Source: JAUIAS01 sp030425395
GTDB lineage: Bacteria > Pseudomonadota > Alphaproteobacteria > Rhodobacterales > Rhodobacteraceae
DNA: 64,000 nucleotides
Direction of reading: 5' to 3'
Assembly: GCA_043553855.1 (NCBI GenBank)
Contig: CP121336.1
Location: 1,860,001 to 1,924,000, forward strand
Shown: positions 1 to 8,650 of the stretch, one piece after another
How the letters are laid out: every line of letters starts with the position of its first letter
Numbering within the stretch: position 1 is the first letter of the stretch
The notes under the pieces: model-generated
What the model saw: the letters and a program-made list of their open reading frames with translations, nothing else
Databases searched by the model: none
What the model was told of the DNA's origin: nothing
Made by a program: the position numbers and the translations under genes

Positions 1-1405
1 AGATTGCATAATCCTTGGCATAGGCGTCTTGCGCAACGGCCTCTAACCCATCGTCATAAATTTCGGATAACGCGAATGGCCCCGGCCCGGTTGCGGGCTT
101 GAAGGGCCTGTGCGGTTCAAGACCCAAACGTTCGGCGATATGGGCCAGTTCTTCTGCGGCGTCGTTTTCGCGCAGAACGTAATCGGGCGACAGATGGTCT
201 GCAAAGCCTTGCAGAACCTGCCCCTGCGATGACCACGAGGCGTCAATTCGCAAATTCGTCTGACCGGCCAGATTGGCCTTGATGAATTTGACGAACCCTT
301 CAAACGCGGCCTTGTGTGTATCGCGATCATAGTCCTTGTCAGGACCGTGGCGCGGTATCGGCAATCCGTGACGGTTGATCAGTTTGCGTCGAATCTGAGT
401 GAACGCGTCTGGTGTGTCCGGCAGAATGCGCGTGCAGAACACATGATGCGCACGCGCCAAGGGATGGCGCAGCACGGTAAAGCTTCGGTGGCCGGGATGA
501 TCGGCGAACCATTGTTTGAGATGCTTTTGATTCATCCGGCGTGGCAGATCATTCGGAGACACGCCGTCCAATCCGGCCAGCCACGCGCTCACTTCGGTCT
601 CTGGGCCACCACGGATTGGCAGATATAGAAGAGGGGCTTTCCAGCCACCCACCCATGTGGGCACTCCCGGTCCACGGCGGGGTTCGAAATTGGGGGTCCG
701 CGATAGGTTGAAACGATCAATATCCGACAAGGCCCGCTGCATTTCGTCGGGATTGTTGACTTTGTTCGTTATGGGCTCGGGGTTCTGGCGTTTAAGGCTT
801 TGATCCAACTCCTCAAGCCGGTCTTGAACGCCCAGCCATTGCGCGAGCCCATTCATCACCTGCACATCCTGCAAGTCCTCATAGGCGACGTAAAACGCGG
901 TTTGACCGGACGTTTGCAGCCTGTTTAGCAAGAGGATCTGAAATTCTTGCAGAGCCTCGACATGGCGGGAAAATTCCGGTGCATCAAACGTGATCCGTGC
1001 GTCTTTGCGTTTGGACACGTTGGTCAGCTTCCACTGTCCGGTTTGTTGCGCAATCTTCCACGACACAAAACTGTCGAGTGGGTTGCGGGTCAGGATGATT
1101 TTTGCGCAACGCCGATCTGCCAAAAGGTCATCAAGGATGCGGGGATCGTGGTCGTGAAAGTAACGAAATCCGCCCAGTGTCCCCGGATGTTCGCGGATTC
1201 GCCCCACCAGTGGTTCAGGGTCACTGTCTCGTTGTTCCTGTGTGATCCCAAGGATTTCTGTCGAATTGGGATAGCCGATAAAATGGGGATTGAACGCCTC
1301 GCCATAGCAAGTGATCCCCGCAAATGCGTTCAGATTCGTTTCCAGAAAGTTTGAGCCGGTGCGCATCTCCGCGAACACAACAAAGGAATCAAAAGGCCGG
1401 TCCAT
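1..1405 (-). CDS. Two-domain sulfotransferase (Stf0/NodH-like plus second sulfotransferase domain), 3' end off window
   Basis: Likely transfers sulfate from PAPS to a carbohydrate in the cytoplasm during surface polysaccharide synthesis. The translated frame has the 5'-phosphosulfate loop RTGSN at residues 15-19 and a 3'-phosphate motif TRNPLDSFVS around residue 107, typical of the Stf0/NodH family. After about residue 220 a second segment contains RHPLARAHHVFC (about residue 313), which resembles the 3'-phosphate motif of a second sulfotransferase family, so two sulfotransferase-like halves appear to be fused. The ATG lies 4 nt after the stop of the upstream glycosyltransferase gene, so it is in the same operon. 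At least 468 residues are present; the C-terminus is beyond the left edge. Substrate is unknown; the second domain is the less certain part. Confidence 0.85.
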   Translation of the reverse strand, partial: MDRPFDSFVVFAEMRTGSNFLETNLNAFAGITCYGEAFNPHFIGYPNSTEILGITQEQRDSDPEPLVGRIREHPGTLGGFRYFHDHDPRILDDLLADRRCAKIILTRNPLDSFVSWKIAQQTGQWKLTNVSKRKDARITFDAPEFSRHVEALQEFQILLLNRLQTSGQTAFYVAYEDLQDVQVMNGLAQWLGVQDRLEELDQSLKRQNPEPITNKVNNPDEMQRALSDIDRFNLSRTPNFEPRRGPGVPTWVGGWKAPLLYLPIRGGPETEVSAWLAGLDGVSPNDLPRRMNQKHLKQWFADHPGHRSFTVLRHPLARAHHVFCTRILPDTPDAFTQIRRKLINRHGLPIPRHGPDKDYDRDTHKAAFEGFVKFIKANLAGQTNLRIDASWSSQGQVLQGFADHLSPDYVLRENDAAEELAHIAERLGLEPHRPFKPATGPGPFALSEIYDDGLEAVAQDAYAKDYAI

Positions 1406-1409
1406 TAGA

Positions 1410-3113
1410 TCATTTCTTTATGAGGTAGGGTCGACGTGGCGGCTCTGGCGTATCCGAGGAGCGAGGGGCTTCTACCGGAAAATCTCCCATGAGATAGGGG
1501 TGCATCCCCTGGTTTTTCAGGTTTTGCAGGAATTGGCCAAACCCCTCCAGATTCACCATCCGCGGGGCCTCGGTGAGGCGTTTGCCCTTTGTCTGTCCGA
1601 TCTCGTCCACGATCGTCTGAAGAGGTTCCATCGGGCTTTCTACGAAATCGGCCATCGTCCAAATGCGGATGCGCGCTTTGGAATAGATTGAGCGGAGGAC
1701 ATCGAGATGCTTGGATTCGATCCGCTGAAGCCGCGCGGCCTCGGCCCGGACATCGGCGAATTTGATTTGTGAACGCGATAGCTTTACCGCCCAAGCACCG
1801 GAGATAACAGAAATCTGGGCATTGGGATCCTTGGCGATCATCCAGCTGATTTTCTGATTGTCTTCAGGTCCGAATTGAAAACACTGCCGCTCACCACGCG
1901 TGTTCCAGATCATGTTGGACAGGAACATACGGGGTTCATAGTCGCGGGTCGCGGCACTGTCGCTGATACAGCCATTGATCATGCTTTGACCGCCCGCGAA
2001 ATGGGCGCGATCCGGGGCATAGAGGTGACCATGCACGCGGGTTCCCGTCGTCTTGGCAAGCCAGCCTTCAAAGTCCTCGAACAGTTCGGCAAAACCTTGG
2101 AAGACGGAATAGGGCCCGCACGTTATGCCGTTTTCCCAATCTTCATTCGGAAACCGGCTTTGCATATACAACCCAGCCCGCCCGCGTGTGCGCCGCTCGA
2201 CGGCTTTGGCAAAGATTCGGTCGATCTTGCCGGGGTTCGGTTCAGTTCTCTTGGCTTCAACCGGATCGCGCGACAGGAACGCGTCATAAAGCCTGTTCGC
2301 CTTTGGCCAGATCTTGCGCGCGACAAAGCAATCCGAGCGCCGCAAGAGCTGAAGGTGGTCGTCATAAAAGATATGCGGTTTGCCCTGAAAATCGAACTTG
2401 GACAGGGTCAGCGAACGACTTTCGATATCGCTGGAATAGACGCGGGCCAATGTCTGGAAATATGCCTCGTCCGGGATCCAAACGCGGCGAAAATACCGAT
2501 CATGCATTTCCCGATCCGGGCTGTTCAGGATCGCGGAGAGCGTTTCGCGCGTGAGGCACCACCACTGGCTTCCCATGTGGGGAACGATGCCGGGGGGAAT
2601 ACGGCGTTTGAAGCCAATCTTGCGTTGGAAAGAAACATACATGTCAAAGAGCTTGCGGTGCGTCTTCCAGGAAAAGGGGAAGCGCATGGTAAAGCGTTCC
2701 TGGTCCAGTCCGCCAACCGGCCATGGCACATCTGCGGTGGTCGCGGATTCAATGAAATCCGTGCGCGGATGTGCGTTCAGGTATGCCTTGAGTTCCGAAA
2801 CCGGTCGCAGAGGCAGGCATGATCCTGAGGCAAGGTAGACGTGGCTGACCTGAGGAAATGTTGCAAGCATCATGTCGCCTGCGGCCTGTGTGGCGGCAAC
2901 AATGCCCCACGTTCCCCATTCGCAGAAATGACGCGGGCAAAACCGCACCAAAGTGTTATCGGAGAGGGATTTTTCAAACCTGCGATAGACGCTGCGTTGC
3001 ACCTTGCGATCCACATGGATCACCACCGGGCAGCCGCTTGCCGTCCAGTGCCGCGCGACCTGTTCGGCGCGATCCAGAGCGGTATGCACAAGCATGAGAA
3101 TGCCGACAGTCAC
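1410..3113 (-). CDS. Core-2/I-branching (GT14-like) glycosyltransferase with extra C-terminal domain
   Basis: Probable beta-1,6-N-acetylglucosaminyltransferase-like enzyme, 567 aa. The N-terminal half shows the branching-enzyme pattern: a Rossmann-type start, VIHVDRK at residues 31-37, YLASGSCLPLRP near 93-104, and SQWWCLTRET in the middle. The C-terminal half (about 290-560) is not part of the usual catalytic domain and resembles the uncharacterised extension (DUF5928-type) seen on these proteins in Rhodobacterales; I can assign no function to it. The start overlaps the stop of the upstream GT2 gene by 4 nt and the sulfotransferase follows 4 nt downstream, so glycosyl transfer and sulfation are probably translationally coupled. 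Sugar donor and acceptor are not deducible. Confidence 0.85.
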   Translation of the reverse strand: MTVGILMLVHTALDRAEQVARHWTASGCPVVIHVDRKVQRSVYRRFEKSLSDNTLVRFCPRHFCEWGTWGIVAATQAAGDMMLATFPQVSHVYLASGSCLPLRPVSELKAYLNAHPRTDFIESATTADVPWPVGGLDQERFTMRFPFSWKTHRKLFDMYVSFQRKIGFKRRIPPGIVPHMGSQWWCLTRETLSAILNSPDREMHDRYFRRVWIPDEAYFQTLARVYSSDIESRSLTLSKFDFQGKPHIFYDDHLQLLRRSDCFVARKIWPKANRLYDAFLSRDPVEAKRTEPNPGKIDRIFAKAVERRTRGRAGLYMQSRFPNEDWENGITCGPYSVFQGFAELFEDFEGWLAKTTGTRVHGHLYAPDRAHFAGGQSMINGCISDSAATRDYEPRMFLSNMIWNTRGERQCFQFGPEDNQKISWMIAKDPNAQISVISGAWAVKLSRSQIKFADVRAEAARLQRIESKHLDVLRSIYSKARIRIWTMADFVESPMEPLQTIVDEIGQTKGKRLTEAPRMVNLEGFGQFLQNLKNQGMHPYLMGDFPVEAPRSSDTPEPPRRPYLIKK

Positions 3114-4120
3114 GCCCAGTTCCCCTTGGACATGAGCCCCAAAATCTCAAGCTGGCGCCAATTGATGTATTTCTCGGACCACCGGCACCACAATTCCGGG
3201 TTCTGGGTCAGGCTTTCGGCATAGGCGCGATATTCAACAGAGGCCGAATAATGCTGCTTGCGATCAAGCTCCTCACGCGCCTTTTCCGAAAACGTATCAA
3301 GGAATTTAGCATGCAACAAAATGCCCGAGGCCTTTTCGCCGCCCCATTCGTCGTAAACAAGGTTCAGCCCACGTGGCAAAAGCATATGCGTCGAGCTGAC
3401 ATAGGCATAGCGCCGGTTCCACTTAACCAGAGGAACCTTGTTCAGCGCAGGGGCAAGTTCGGGTTTGTCGGCAAAGAACATTCGGCGCCGGGGACCACCT
3501 TGGATCCAAAGATTGCCAAACCGTTTGTTGCGTTTGATAGAGTAGTTCCCGCTATCGAACCAATTCGCGATCTCGAACGGGTCCTGCCCTTCCTTATAGG
3601 GTTGATCATCCAGCCGCCCCTTGGGGTAGGTATCCAGAAGCATCGCGGAAAATGATTTGATCGAGGACGCGTCCAACCAATCCGTCAGCGCCCGCAGGGG
3701 CCGCGTATCGCAAAACGGATAAACAAGGAATTCATCCGGGTCGACAGTCAGGCACCAGTGGTTGCAGCCGTATTTGCGCGCCAGCCAGTTCAGCCAATCG
3801 GCACCAAAGCGCGACCGCTTGTAGCTGGCCTTGGTGTGCCAGACCGACACGTCGGGTTGCCGCGCAAGGTATTCAAGCGATCCGTCGGTGCTGTCGTTGT
3901 CCACAATCAGGAAGTGATTGACCCCCATCCTGCGGTAGTAGTCCAGGAAATAGGGTAGACGCACCTTTTCGTTGCGTTGTGTGCAGAACAACAAGAGATC
4001 GTCGTCTCCTATGTTGTCCGTGCGCAGGGAATGAGGTTTCAGTTCGCGGCGTTTGCGAAACGCGCGGATAAGCCAGCGCTTGCGCTGGAGTCGGAGGCGA
4101 TAGGTGCTGAGAAATCCCAA
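3110..4120 (-). CDS. Glycosyltransferase family 2-like protein
   Basis: A 336-aa putative cytoplasmic glycosyltransferase with a GT-A fold of the GT2/GT92-like type. After a basic N-terminus the domain starts at about residue 42 (LLLFCTQRNE), with the nucleotide-binding segment DNDSTDGS at 74-81 and a metal-binding DPDEF at 127-131. There is no membrane segment, so it is not a processive synthase. It overlaps the following GT14-like gene by 4 nt (ATGA) and lies 44 nt after the stop of the GT4 gene. It probably adds one sugar to the repeating unit of the surface polysaccharide made by this locus. The specific sugar cannot be read from sequence. Confidence 0.85.
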   Translation of the reverse strand: MGFLSTYRLRLQRKRWLIRAFRKRRELKPHSLRTDNIGDDDLLLFCTQRNEKVRLPYFLDYYRRMGVNHFLIVDNDSTDGSLEYLARQPDVSVWHTKASYKRSRFGADWLNWLARKYGCNHWCLTVDPDEFLVYPFCDTRPLRALTDWLDASSIKSFSAMLLDTYPKGRLDDQPYKEGQDPFEIANWFDSGNYSIKRNKRFGNLWIQGGPRRRMFFADKPELAPALNKVPLVKWNRRYAYVSSTHMLLPRGLNLVYDEWGGEKASGILLHAKFLDTFSEKAREELDRKQHYSASVEYRAYAESLTQNPELWCRWSEKYINWRQLEILGLMSKGNWA

Positions 4121-4164
4121 CGCGGTGCCCTTCTTGCCTCAAGTTGCAGTCAACCCTGACGGAT

Positions 4165-5424
4165 TTATTCGCCGGAGCTTAAGACTGCGTTGAAATGATC
4201 ATCCCACTCGGGTGGGACAAATTCATCTGCATTCTTCCGGGCGGATGTCGCCCTGTCATCTGCTTCGAGATGTTCAACGATTGATTGCCATAAATAACGG
4301 TCGTCGCTTTCGGCGTAAACGGGAATGTTCCCCAAGATTTCACGATATATCGAAAGATCTCGGCAAACCACCGGGCAACCCAACGCAGCGGCCTCGATCG
4401 GGGGGAGTCCAAACCCTTCGGCGTGGCTTGGAAACAGCAAGCCCAGACTGCCTGATAGCAAATCGGCAATCGTGGCATCGTCCAGATCTGGCAGTTCTTT
4501 CACAGGTGCGCCCGCAGGCGTTGCATCCAGCCGTTTGAAGACAGCTTCATTGTTCCACCCGCGTGCACCGCAGATCAACAGAAGCGGCACATTTTCCGGG
4601 CCTCTGTCGGAGGTCATCGCGTCCCAGACATCCAAAAGAAGGCCATGCGCCTTGCGTGGCTCTATCGTGCCAAGCGTGATGAAATAGGGGCGATCCGGGC
4701 GCGGCAGAGAGCTTGCCCCGGCAGCCTTGGGCAGTGTGACCCCCAGATGCGCCACGACGCACGGCGGAACCGTGCCGGATTGAGCGAGAATGGCTTCGGT
4801 TCGGTTTCGCGTGTCGGTGGAATTAAACACCAGCCTTGTGGCGTGGCGCTGGGCCATGAGCAGACGTTTTCGAAATGTCTTGACGGTGCCCAGCCTCTGG
4901 AATTGGGGAAACTCCAGTGGGATAACGTCATGAATCAGTACGTTGATGTCTACGCCTGCCCGTTCGATGGCGGGCAGGCTCAGTCGCCCAAGATTGCTGT
5001 GCCCGACGTTGTAATACGCGGCCCGCTCAGGCAAATGCGCGCGCAGCATCTTCGCCAGTCCCAATGGTATCGTGCGTGCGGTACAGAGCCTGCGCAGATC
5101 GCTCTCGGCCTGTTTGATCTCGGGCGTGGTGCGCGAAAATATCCGTGATGTCCGATCTATTGCGCCCCAGGGAACCTGGCCATCCAGCCGCCGCCGCAGC
5201 GCATTACCGCCGTCACGGTCGAGCAGAACAAAACCAAGTGACGTGCGGCACAGGAAAAACACCGGACAAGTGCGCGACAGAAAGTGTTCGAAATAAGCAC
5301 GTTCGACGCGGTCCACGCCCGTCGCCGCCCGGCCCACACGCCGGATCATACGCGTGATATCGAGTATCAGCGCCTGTTGTGGCCTATTTGGTATAGTGCC
5401 CAGTTTGGTGCCATCTCCAAGCAT
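4165..5424 (-). CDS. Glycosyltransferase family 4
   Basis: A 419-aa retaining GT-B glycosyltransferase. The C-terminal nucleotide-sugar domain shows YFITLGTIEPRK followed by the E-x7-E region PSHAEGFGLPPIEAAALG, which is diagnostic of the family. The first-listed ATG overlaps the end of galE by 41 nt; family similarity begins at ALILDITRMIRR, about 18 residues in, so a later non-ATG start (a CTG at 5370 is the only nearby candidate) is possible but weak. The gene sits in the polysaccharide operon directly after galE, whose product could supply UDP-galactose-type donors. The acceptor is unknown. Confidence 0.88.
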   Translation of the reverse strand: MLGDGTKLGTIPNRPQQALILDITRMIRRVGRAATGVDRVERAYFEHFLSRTCPVFFLCRTSLGFVLLDRDGGNALRRRLDGQVPWGAIDRTSRIFSRTTPEIKQAESDLRRLCTARTIPLGLAKMLRAHLPERAAYYNVGHSNLGRLSLPAIERAGVDINVLIHDVIPLEFPQFQRLGTVKTFRKRLLMAQRHATRLVFNSTDTRNRTEAILAQSGTVPPCVVAHLGVTLPKAAGASSLPRPDRPYFITLGTIEPRKAHGLLLDVWDAMTSDRGPENVPLLLICGARGWNNEAVFKRLDATPAGAPVKELPDLDDATIADLLSGSLGLLFPSHAEGFGLPPIEAAALGCPVVCRDLSIYREILGNIPVYAESDDRYLWQSIVEHLEADDRATSARKNADEFVPPEWDDHFNAVLSSGE

Positions 5425-6367
5425 CAGCGATCATCTGTGTCATGTCCGAGCGTTCTGGCATCCAGCCAAGTTCGTCCCGCGCCCGCACCGAACCGGAGAC
5501 GAGGCGCGTGCAGTCGCCCGCCCGGCGTTCACCAATTTCGTGGGGGACAGGGCATCCCATCACGCCCTCGGCCGCGTTGATCACATCCATGACCGAAAAC
5601 CCGGACCCTGTGCCCAGATTGAATACCCGCGATCCCTTGCCGTCGCGCAGCCAGTTCAGGCCCAAAACATGTGCATCGACCAGATCGCATACATGCACAT
5701 AGTCACGGATACAGGTTCCATCCGGTGTGTCATAATCTGTTCCGAAAACGGTTAGTGCGCCGCGTTTGCCTTCTGCGGCCTGAATGACCAGCGGAACCAG
5801 GTGTGTTTCGGGAATATGAAACTCACCAACCTCTGCCGCAGGGTCGGCGCCGGCCACGTTGAAATACCGGAAGATCACGTGCCGCAGACCATGCGCAGCA
5901 CTGAAATCGTTCAGAATATCCTCAACCGCCCGCTTCGACCCGCCATAGGCGTTCAGCGGTTGTTGCGGCGTGTTTTCGTCCAGAACCACGTTGTCGTGTT
6001 CACCGTATGTCGCGCAGGTCGAGGAAAAGACGAAATCCTTGCACCCTGCATCCACGGCGGCTTGGGCCAGCATCAGGCTGCCCAGAACATTGTTGTTCCA
6101 ATAGAGTTCGGGTTTCTGCATCGCCTCGCCGACCTGGCTGAGGGCTGCGAAATGCATCACGGCTTGGGGTTGGTGTTCCGCAAAAGCTCGATCGAGCGCA
6201 TCGCGATCACGCAGGTCTCCTTTGATGAAGGGGCCGAATTTCACAGCCTCTTCCCAGCCAGTAACCAGATTATCGAAGGTAACCGGAAGCCAACCCGCAT
6301 CGCGCAGCGCCTTGCACGCATGCGAACCTATGTATCCGGCACCGCCAGTTACGAGTATTTTGCGCAT
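5384..6367 (-). CDS. galE: UDP-glucose 4-epimerase
   Basis: Interconverts UDP-glucose and UDP-galactose using tightly bound NAD+ in the cytoplasm. It is a short-chain dehydrogenase of 327 aa, the normal length for bacterial GalE. Visible features are the NAD-binding GGAGYIGSH (8-16), the SST motif near 115-117, and the catalytic Tyr141-x3-Lys145 in YGGSK. It lies 9 nt downstream of galU on the same strand, so the pair can convert glucose-1-phosphate to UDP-glucose and then to UDP-galactose. Epimerisation of UDP-GlcNAc is also possible in this family. Confidence 0.97.
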   Translation of the reverse strand: MRKILVTGGAGYIGSHACKALRDAGWLPVTFDNLVTGWEEAVKFGPFIKGDLRDRDALDRAFAEHQPQAVMHFAALSQVGEAMQKPELYWNNNVLGSLMLAQAAVDAGCKDFVFSSTCATYGEHDNVVLDENTPQQPLNAYGGSKRAVEDILNDFSAAHGLRHVIFRYFNVAGADPAAEVGEFHIPETHLVPLVIQAAEGKRGALTVFGTDYDTPDGTCIRDYVHVCDLVDAHVLGLNWLRDGKGSRVFNLGTGSGFSVMDVINAAEGVMGCPVPHEIGERRAGDCTRLVSGSVRARDELGWMPERSDMTQMIADAWRWHQTGHYTK

Positions 6368-6376
6368 GGTATCGCC

Positions 6377-7276
6377 TTATTGCGCCGCTTGATCGATTTC
6401 GACAACTTCCTGAAGATACCGATAGAGATCGTCGCGAAGATCCGCGCGTGAGAGGGCGAAGGATACAGTGGCCTGAAGGAAACCAGCCTTGGAGCCGCAA
6501 TCGAACCGCTGCCCCCGGAACCGGTAGCCAAACACGCCCTGCCCGTCGGGGTTGTTGATTTCCTGGGCGATGGCATCGGTCAGTTGGATTTCACCACCGG
6601 CACCGGACTTCATCTTGTTGAGGTTTTGCAGGATCGACGGCGACAGAATATAGCGACCGATCACGGCAAGGTTGGACGGGGCCTGATCTGCAGGGGGTTT
6701 TTCAACCATCCCCTTGACCGAAACAATTGATCCCTTGTCCTCTTTGACATCGAGAACCCCATAGGATGAAATCTTTTCTGGCGGCACTTCCATCGCGGCC
6801 ACCATGTTGCCTCCGGTTTCCTGATACGCTTCGACCATTTGTTGAAGGCAGGGTTTTTCCGCCGCGATCACATCATCGGGAAGGATGACAGCAAATGGTT
6901 CGTTGCCGATCAGACGTCGCGCGCACCAGACGGCATGCCCAAGGCCAAGTGCCTTGTGCTGGCGGATATAGGCGATTTCGCCGCTGTCCATGTTGGTATT
7001 CTTGAGAATGGCCAGAAGATCATCCTTGCCCTTCTTGCGCAGCTCCTGCTCCAAGATCGGACTGTGGTCAAAATAGTCTTCGAGCGCACCTTTCCCGCGA
7101 GAGGTCACGAATATGAATTCCTTGATCCCCGCGGCGCGCGCCTCGTCGATGGCGTATTGCACCAGCGGACGATCCACCAGCGTCATGATTTCCTTTGGAA
7201 CAGATTTCGTGGCTGGCAAGAAACGTGTGCCCAGCCCTGCAACCGGAAAAATCGCTTTTGTAACTTTTTTTGGCAT
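6377..7276 (-). CDS. galU: UTP--glucose-1-phosphate uridylyltransferase
   Basis: Makes UDP-glucose from UTP and glucose-1-phosphate, the entry point for most surface glycans. At 299 aa it matches bacterial GalU. The nucleotidyltransferase signature GLGTRFLPATK is at residues 14-24, followed by KSVPKEIM, and VEKPP is found later in the uridine/sugar-binding region. It is the first gene of the galU-galE-GT group; the 135 nt upstream (7277-7411) separate it from the next GT2 gene and probably hold its promoter, but I see no convincing -35/-10 pair there. Confidence 0.97.
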   Translation of the reverse strand: MPKKVTKAIFPVAGLGTRFLPATKSVPKEIMTLVDRPLVQYAIDEARAAGIKEFIFVTSRGKGALEDYFDHSPILEQELRKKGKDDLLAILKNTNMDSGEIAYIRQHKALGLGHAVWCARRLIGNEPFAVILPDDVIAAEKPCLQQMVEAYQETGGNMVAAMEVPPEKISSYGVLDVKEDKGSIVSVKGMVEKPPADQAPSNLAVIGRYILSPSILQNLNKMKSGAGGEIQLTDAIAQEINNPDGQGVFGYRFRGQRFDCGSKAGFLQATVSFALSRADLRDDLYRYLQEVVEIDQAAQ

Positions 7277-7411
7277 CTCGTCTCCTACCCGCTCTTTAAT
7301 CCGTGCCTAAGTTTTTCCGTTACCTTACAGTCAGCGCCGTTGAAATAACATGACAATCGACAAGCGAAATTGTCGCGATGCCCCCAAAATACACCGATTT
7401 CCCAGCCAGTC

Positions 7412-8650
7412 CTAATTTTTCATCTGATGGCGGGGTGCGGCAAGAGCCCATTCACGCCTAACCCGGTCGCCAAATCGCCAAAAGCGCCAGATCGGATCGG
7501 TCCGCAGGCTCTTGCCGAACAGGCCGCCGGTCTGTTCCCATATGCCAAAGTCAGAAAATCGCACCCGGTGAAACAGTGTGGTGGGGGAAAACACCATAAC
7601 CGTTGCCACCTTGCCTGCGGCAACCTTTGCGCGGGCGCGATCGGTAAGGGTGCCACGGTTCCACGGGCGACCCTCAAGGCGTTCGGATGCCATTGAGACG
7701 GGTGCGTCAAGCGGTTGGAAATCTCCGTTCGGCCCGCGAAGTGGTGGGGCTTGCTGAACGATGGTGCGGCGCGATCCTTCCGCATACCCGTTTTCGAGAG
7801 TTTTCAGAATGCTGGATACATCCCAAGGGTCCACGCGCCCATCCCTCATATAGGCGATCAGACGTTTGCGTTCGGTCTCTCGGATGTCGTGCCAACGCGC
7901 TGCGATCTGGTCTTTGGGGCAGTGTTTGGCAAGGAACACCGCCCAGCTGGCGCCGATCTGAAACAGGTCACGCGGTGCGCGATTTGGCTGGCGGGTTTCG
8001 TTTTCGGCAAACCCGTGATGAACCACGGCCTGAGGCGCGATGGCTGCGACCAACCCGAATGATGCGAGCCTGAGGTTCAGATCAGTTTCATCCAAAAAAT
8101 ACTGAAACGCTGGATCAAACCCACCGCAATTGCGAAGGGCACCGGCACGAACCGCCATATTGGTGCCTTCGGTCTTGAGGGCGTGGCCGGGTTCTTGCGC
8201 CACGCGTAGCGGTTCAGACCCTTTGGTTGTGATCTCGTGTGTGTGGCCCCAAGCGTCTACGCTGCGGCCCTGCCATTGCCACGAAATCCCGTTTCGGCCT
8301 TTGACAAAACCGCCCACGATGGCGACTGCTGGATCTGAAAACGGAGCCACCAGATAATTGAGCCATGATGGTTCAGGCACTGCATCGTCATCTATGAAGG
8401 CAATGATTTGACCCGAGGCCGCCGCGATGCCAGCATTGCGTGCCCGCGCGATGTTCGCCTCTTCGAACCGAACCTGTTTGACGCTTGCCCCTGTCGGCAG
8501 ATCGGACACCCGTGCGATGCCGTCGCGATCGGCGACCACGATCACCTCAAGGGGGCGATACCATAGCTGCATGACGGCGGTGACACAGCGCGCAAGTGCA
8601 GCAGGACGCCCCCGGCTGACGATTATCAGGCTGACCGGGGGTGGCGTCAT
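7412..8650 (-). CDS. Glycosyltransferase family 2
   Basis: A 412-aa protein whose first 240 residues form a GT2 domain: VSLIIVSRGRP at the N-terminus, a FIDDDAVPEPSWL segment carrying the DxD metal site, and an ETDLNLRL segment fitting the catalytic ED region. The last 150 residues are not recognisable and may be a substrate-specific extension. Its start overlaps the end of the kdsB-like gene by 4 nt, so it is co-translated with Kdo activation and could use an activated 3-deoxy-octulosonate or act on a Kdo-linked acceptor. That link is inference from gene order only. Confidence 0.87.
   Translation of the reverse strand: MTPPPVSLIIVSRGRPAALARCVTAVMQLWYRPLEVIVVADRDGIARVSDLPTGASVKQVRFEEANIARARNAGIAAASGQIIAFIDDDAVPEPSWLNYLVAPFSDPAVAIVGGFVKGRNGISWQWQGRSVDAWGHTHEITTKGSEPLRVAQEPGHALKTEGTNMAVRAGALRNCGGFDPAFQYFLDETDLNLRLASFGLVAAIAPQAVVHHGFAENETRQPNRAPRDLFQIGASWAVFLAKHCPKDQIAARWHDIRETERKRLIAYMRDGRVDPWDVSSILKTLENGYAEGSRRTIVQQAPPLRGPNGDFQPLDAPVSMASERLEGRPWNRGTLTDRARAKVAAGKVATVMVFSPTTLFHRVRFSDFGIWEQTGGLFGKSLRTDPIWRFWRFGDRVRREWALAAPRHQMKN

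Noticed and set aside
7358..7375. CGACAA-N6-TTGTCG inverted repeat between galU and the GT2 gene
   Set aside because: Short arms, no T tail and no positional logic; within chance expectation for a 135-nt gap.
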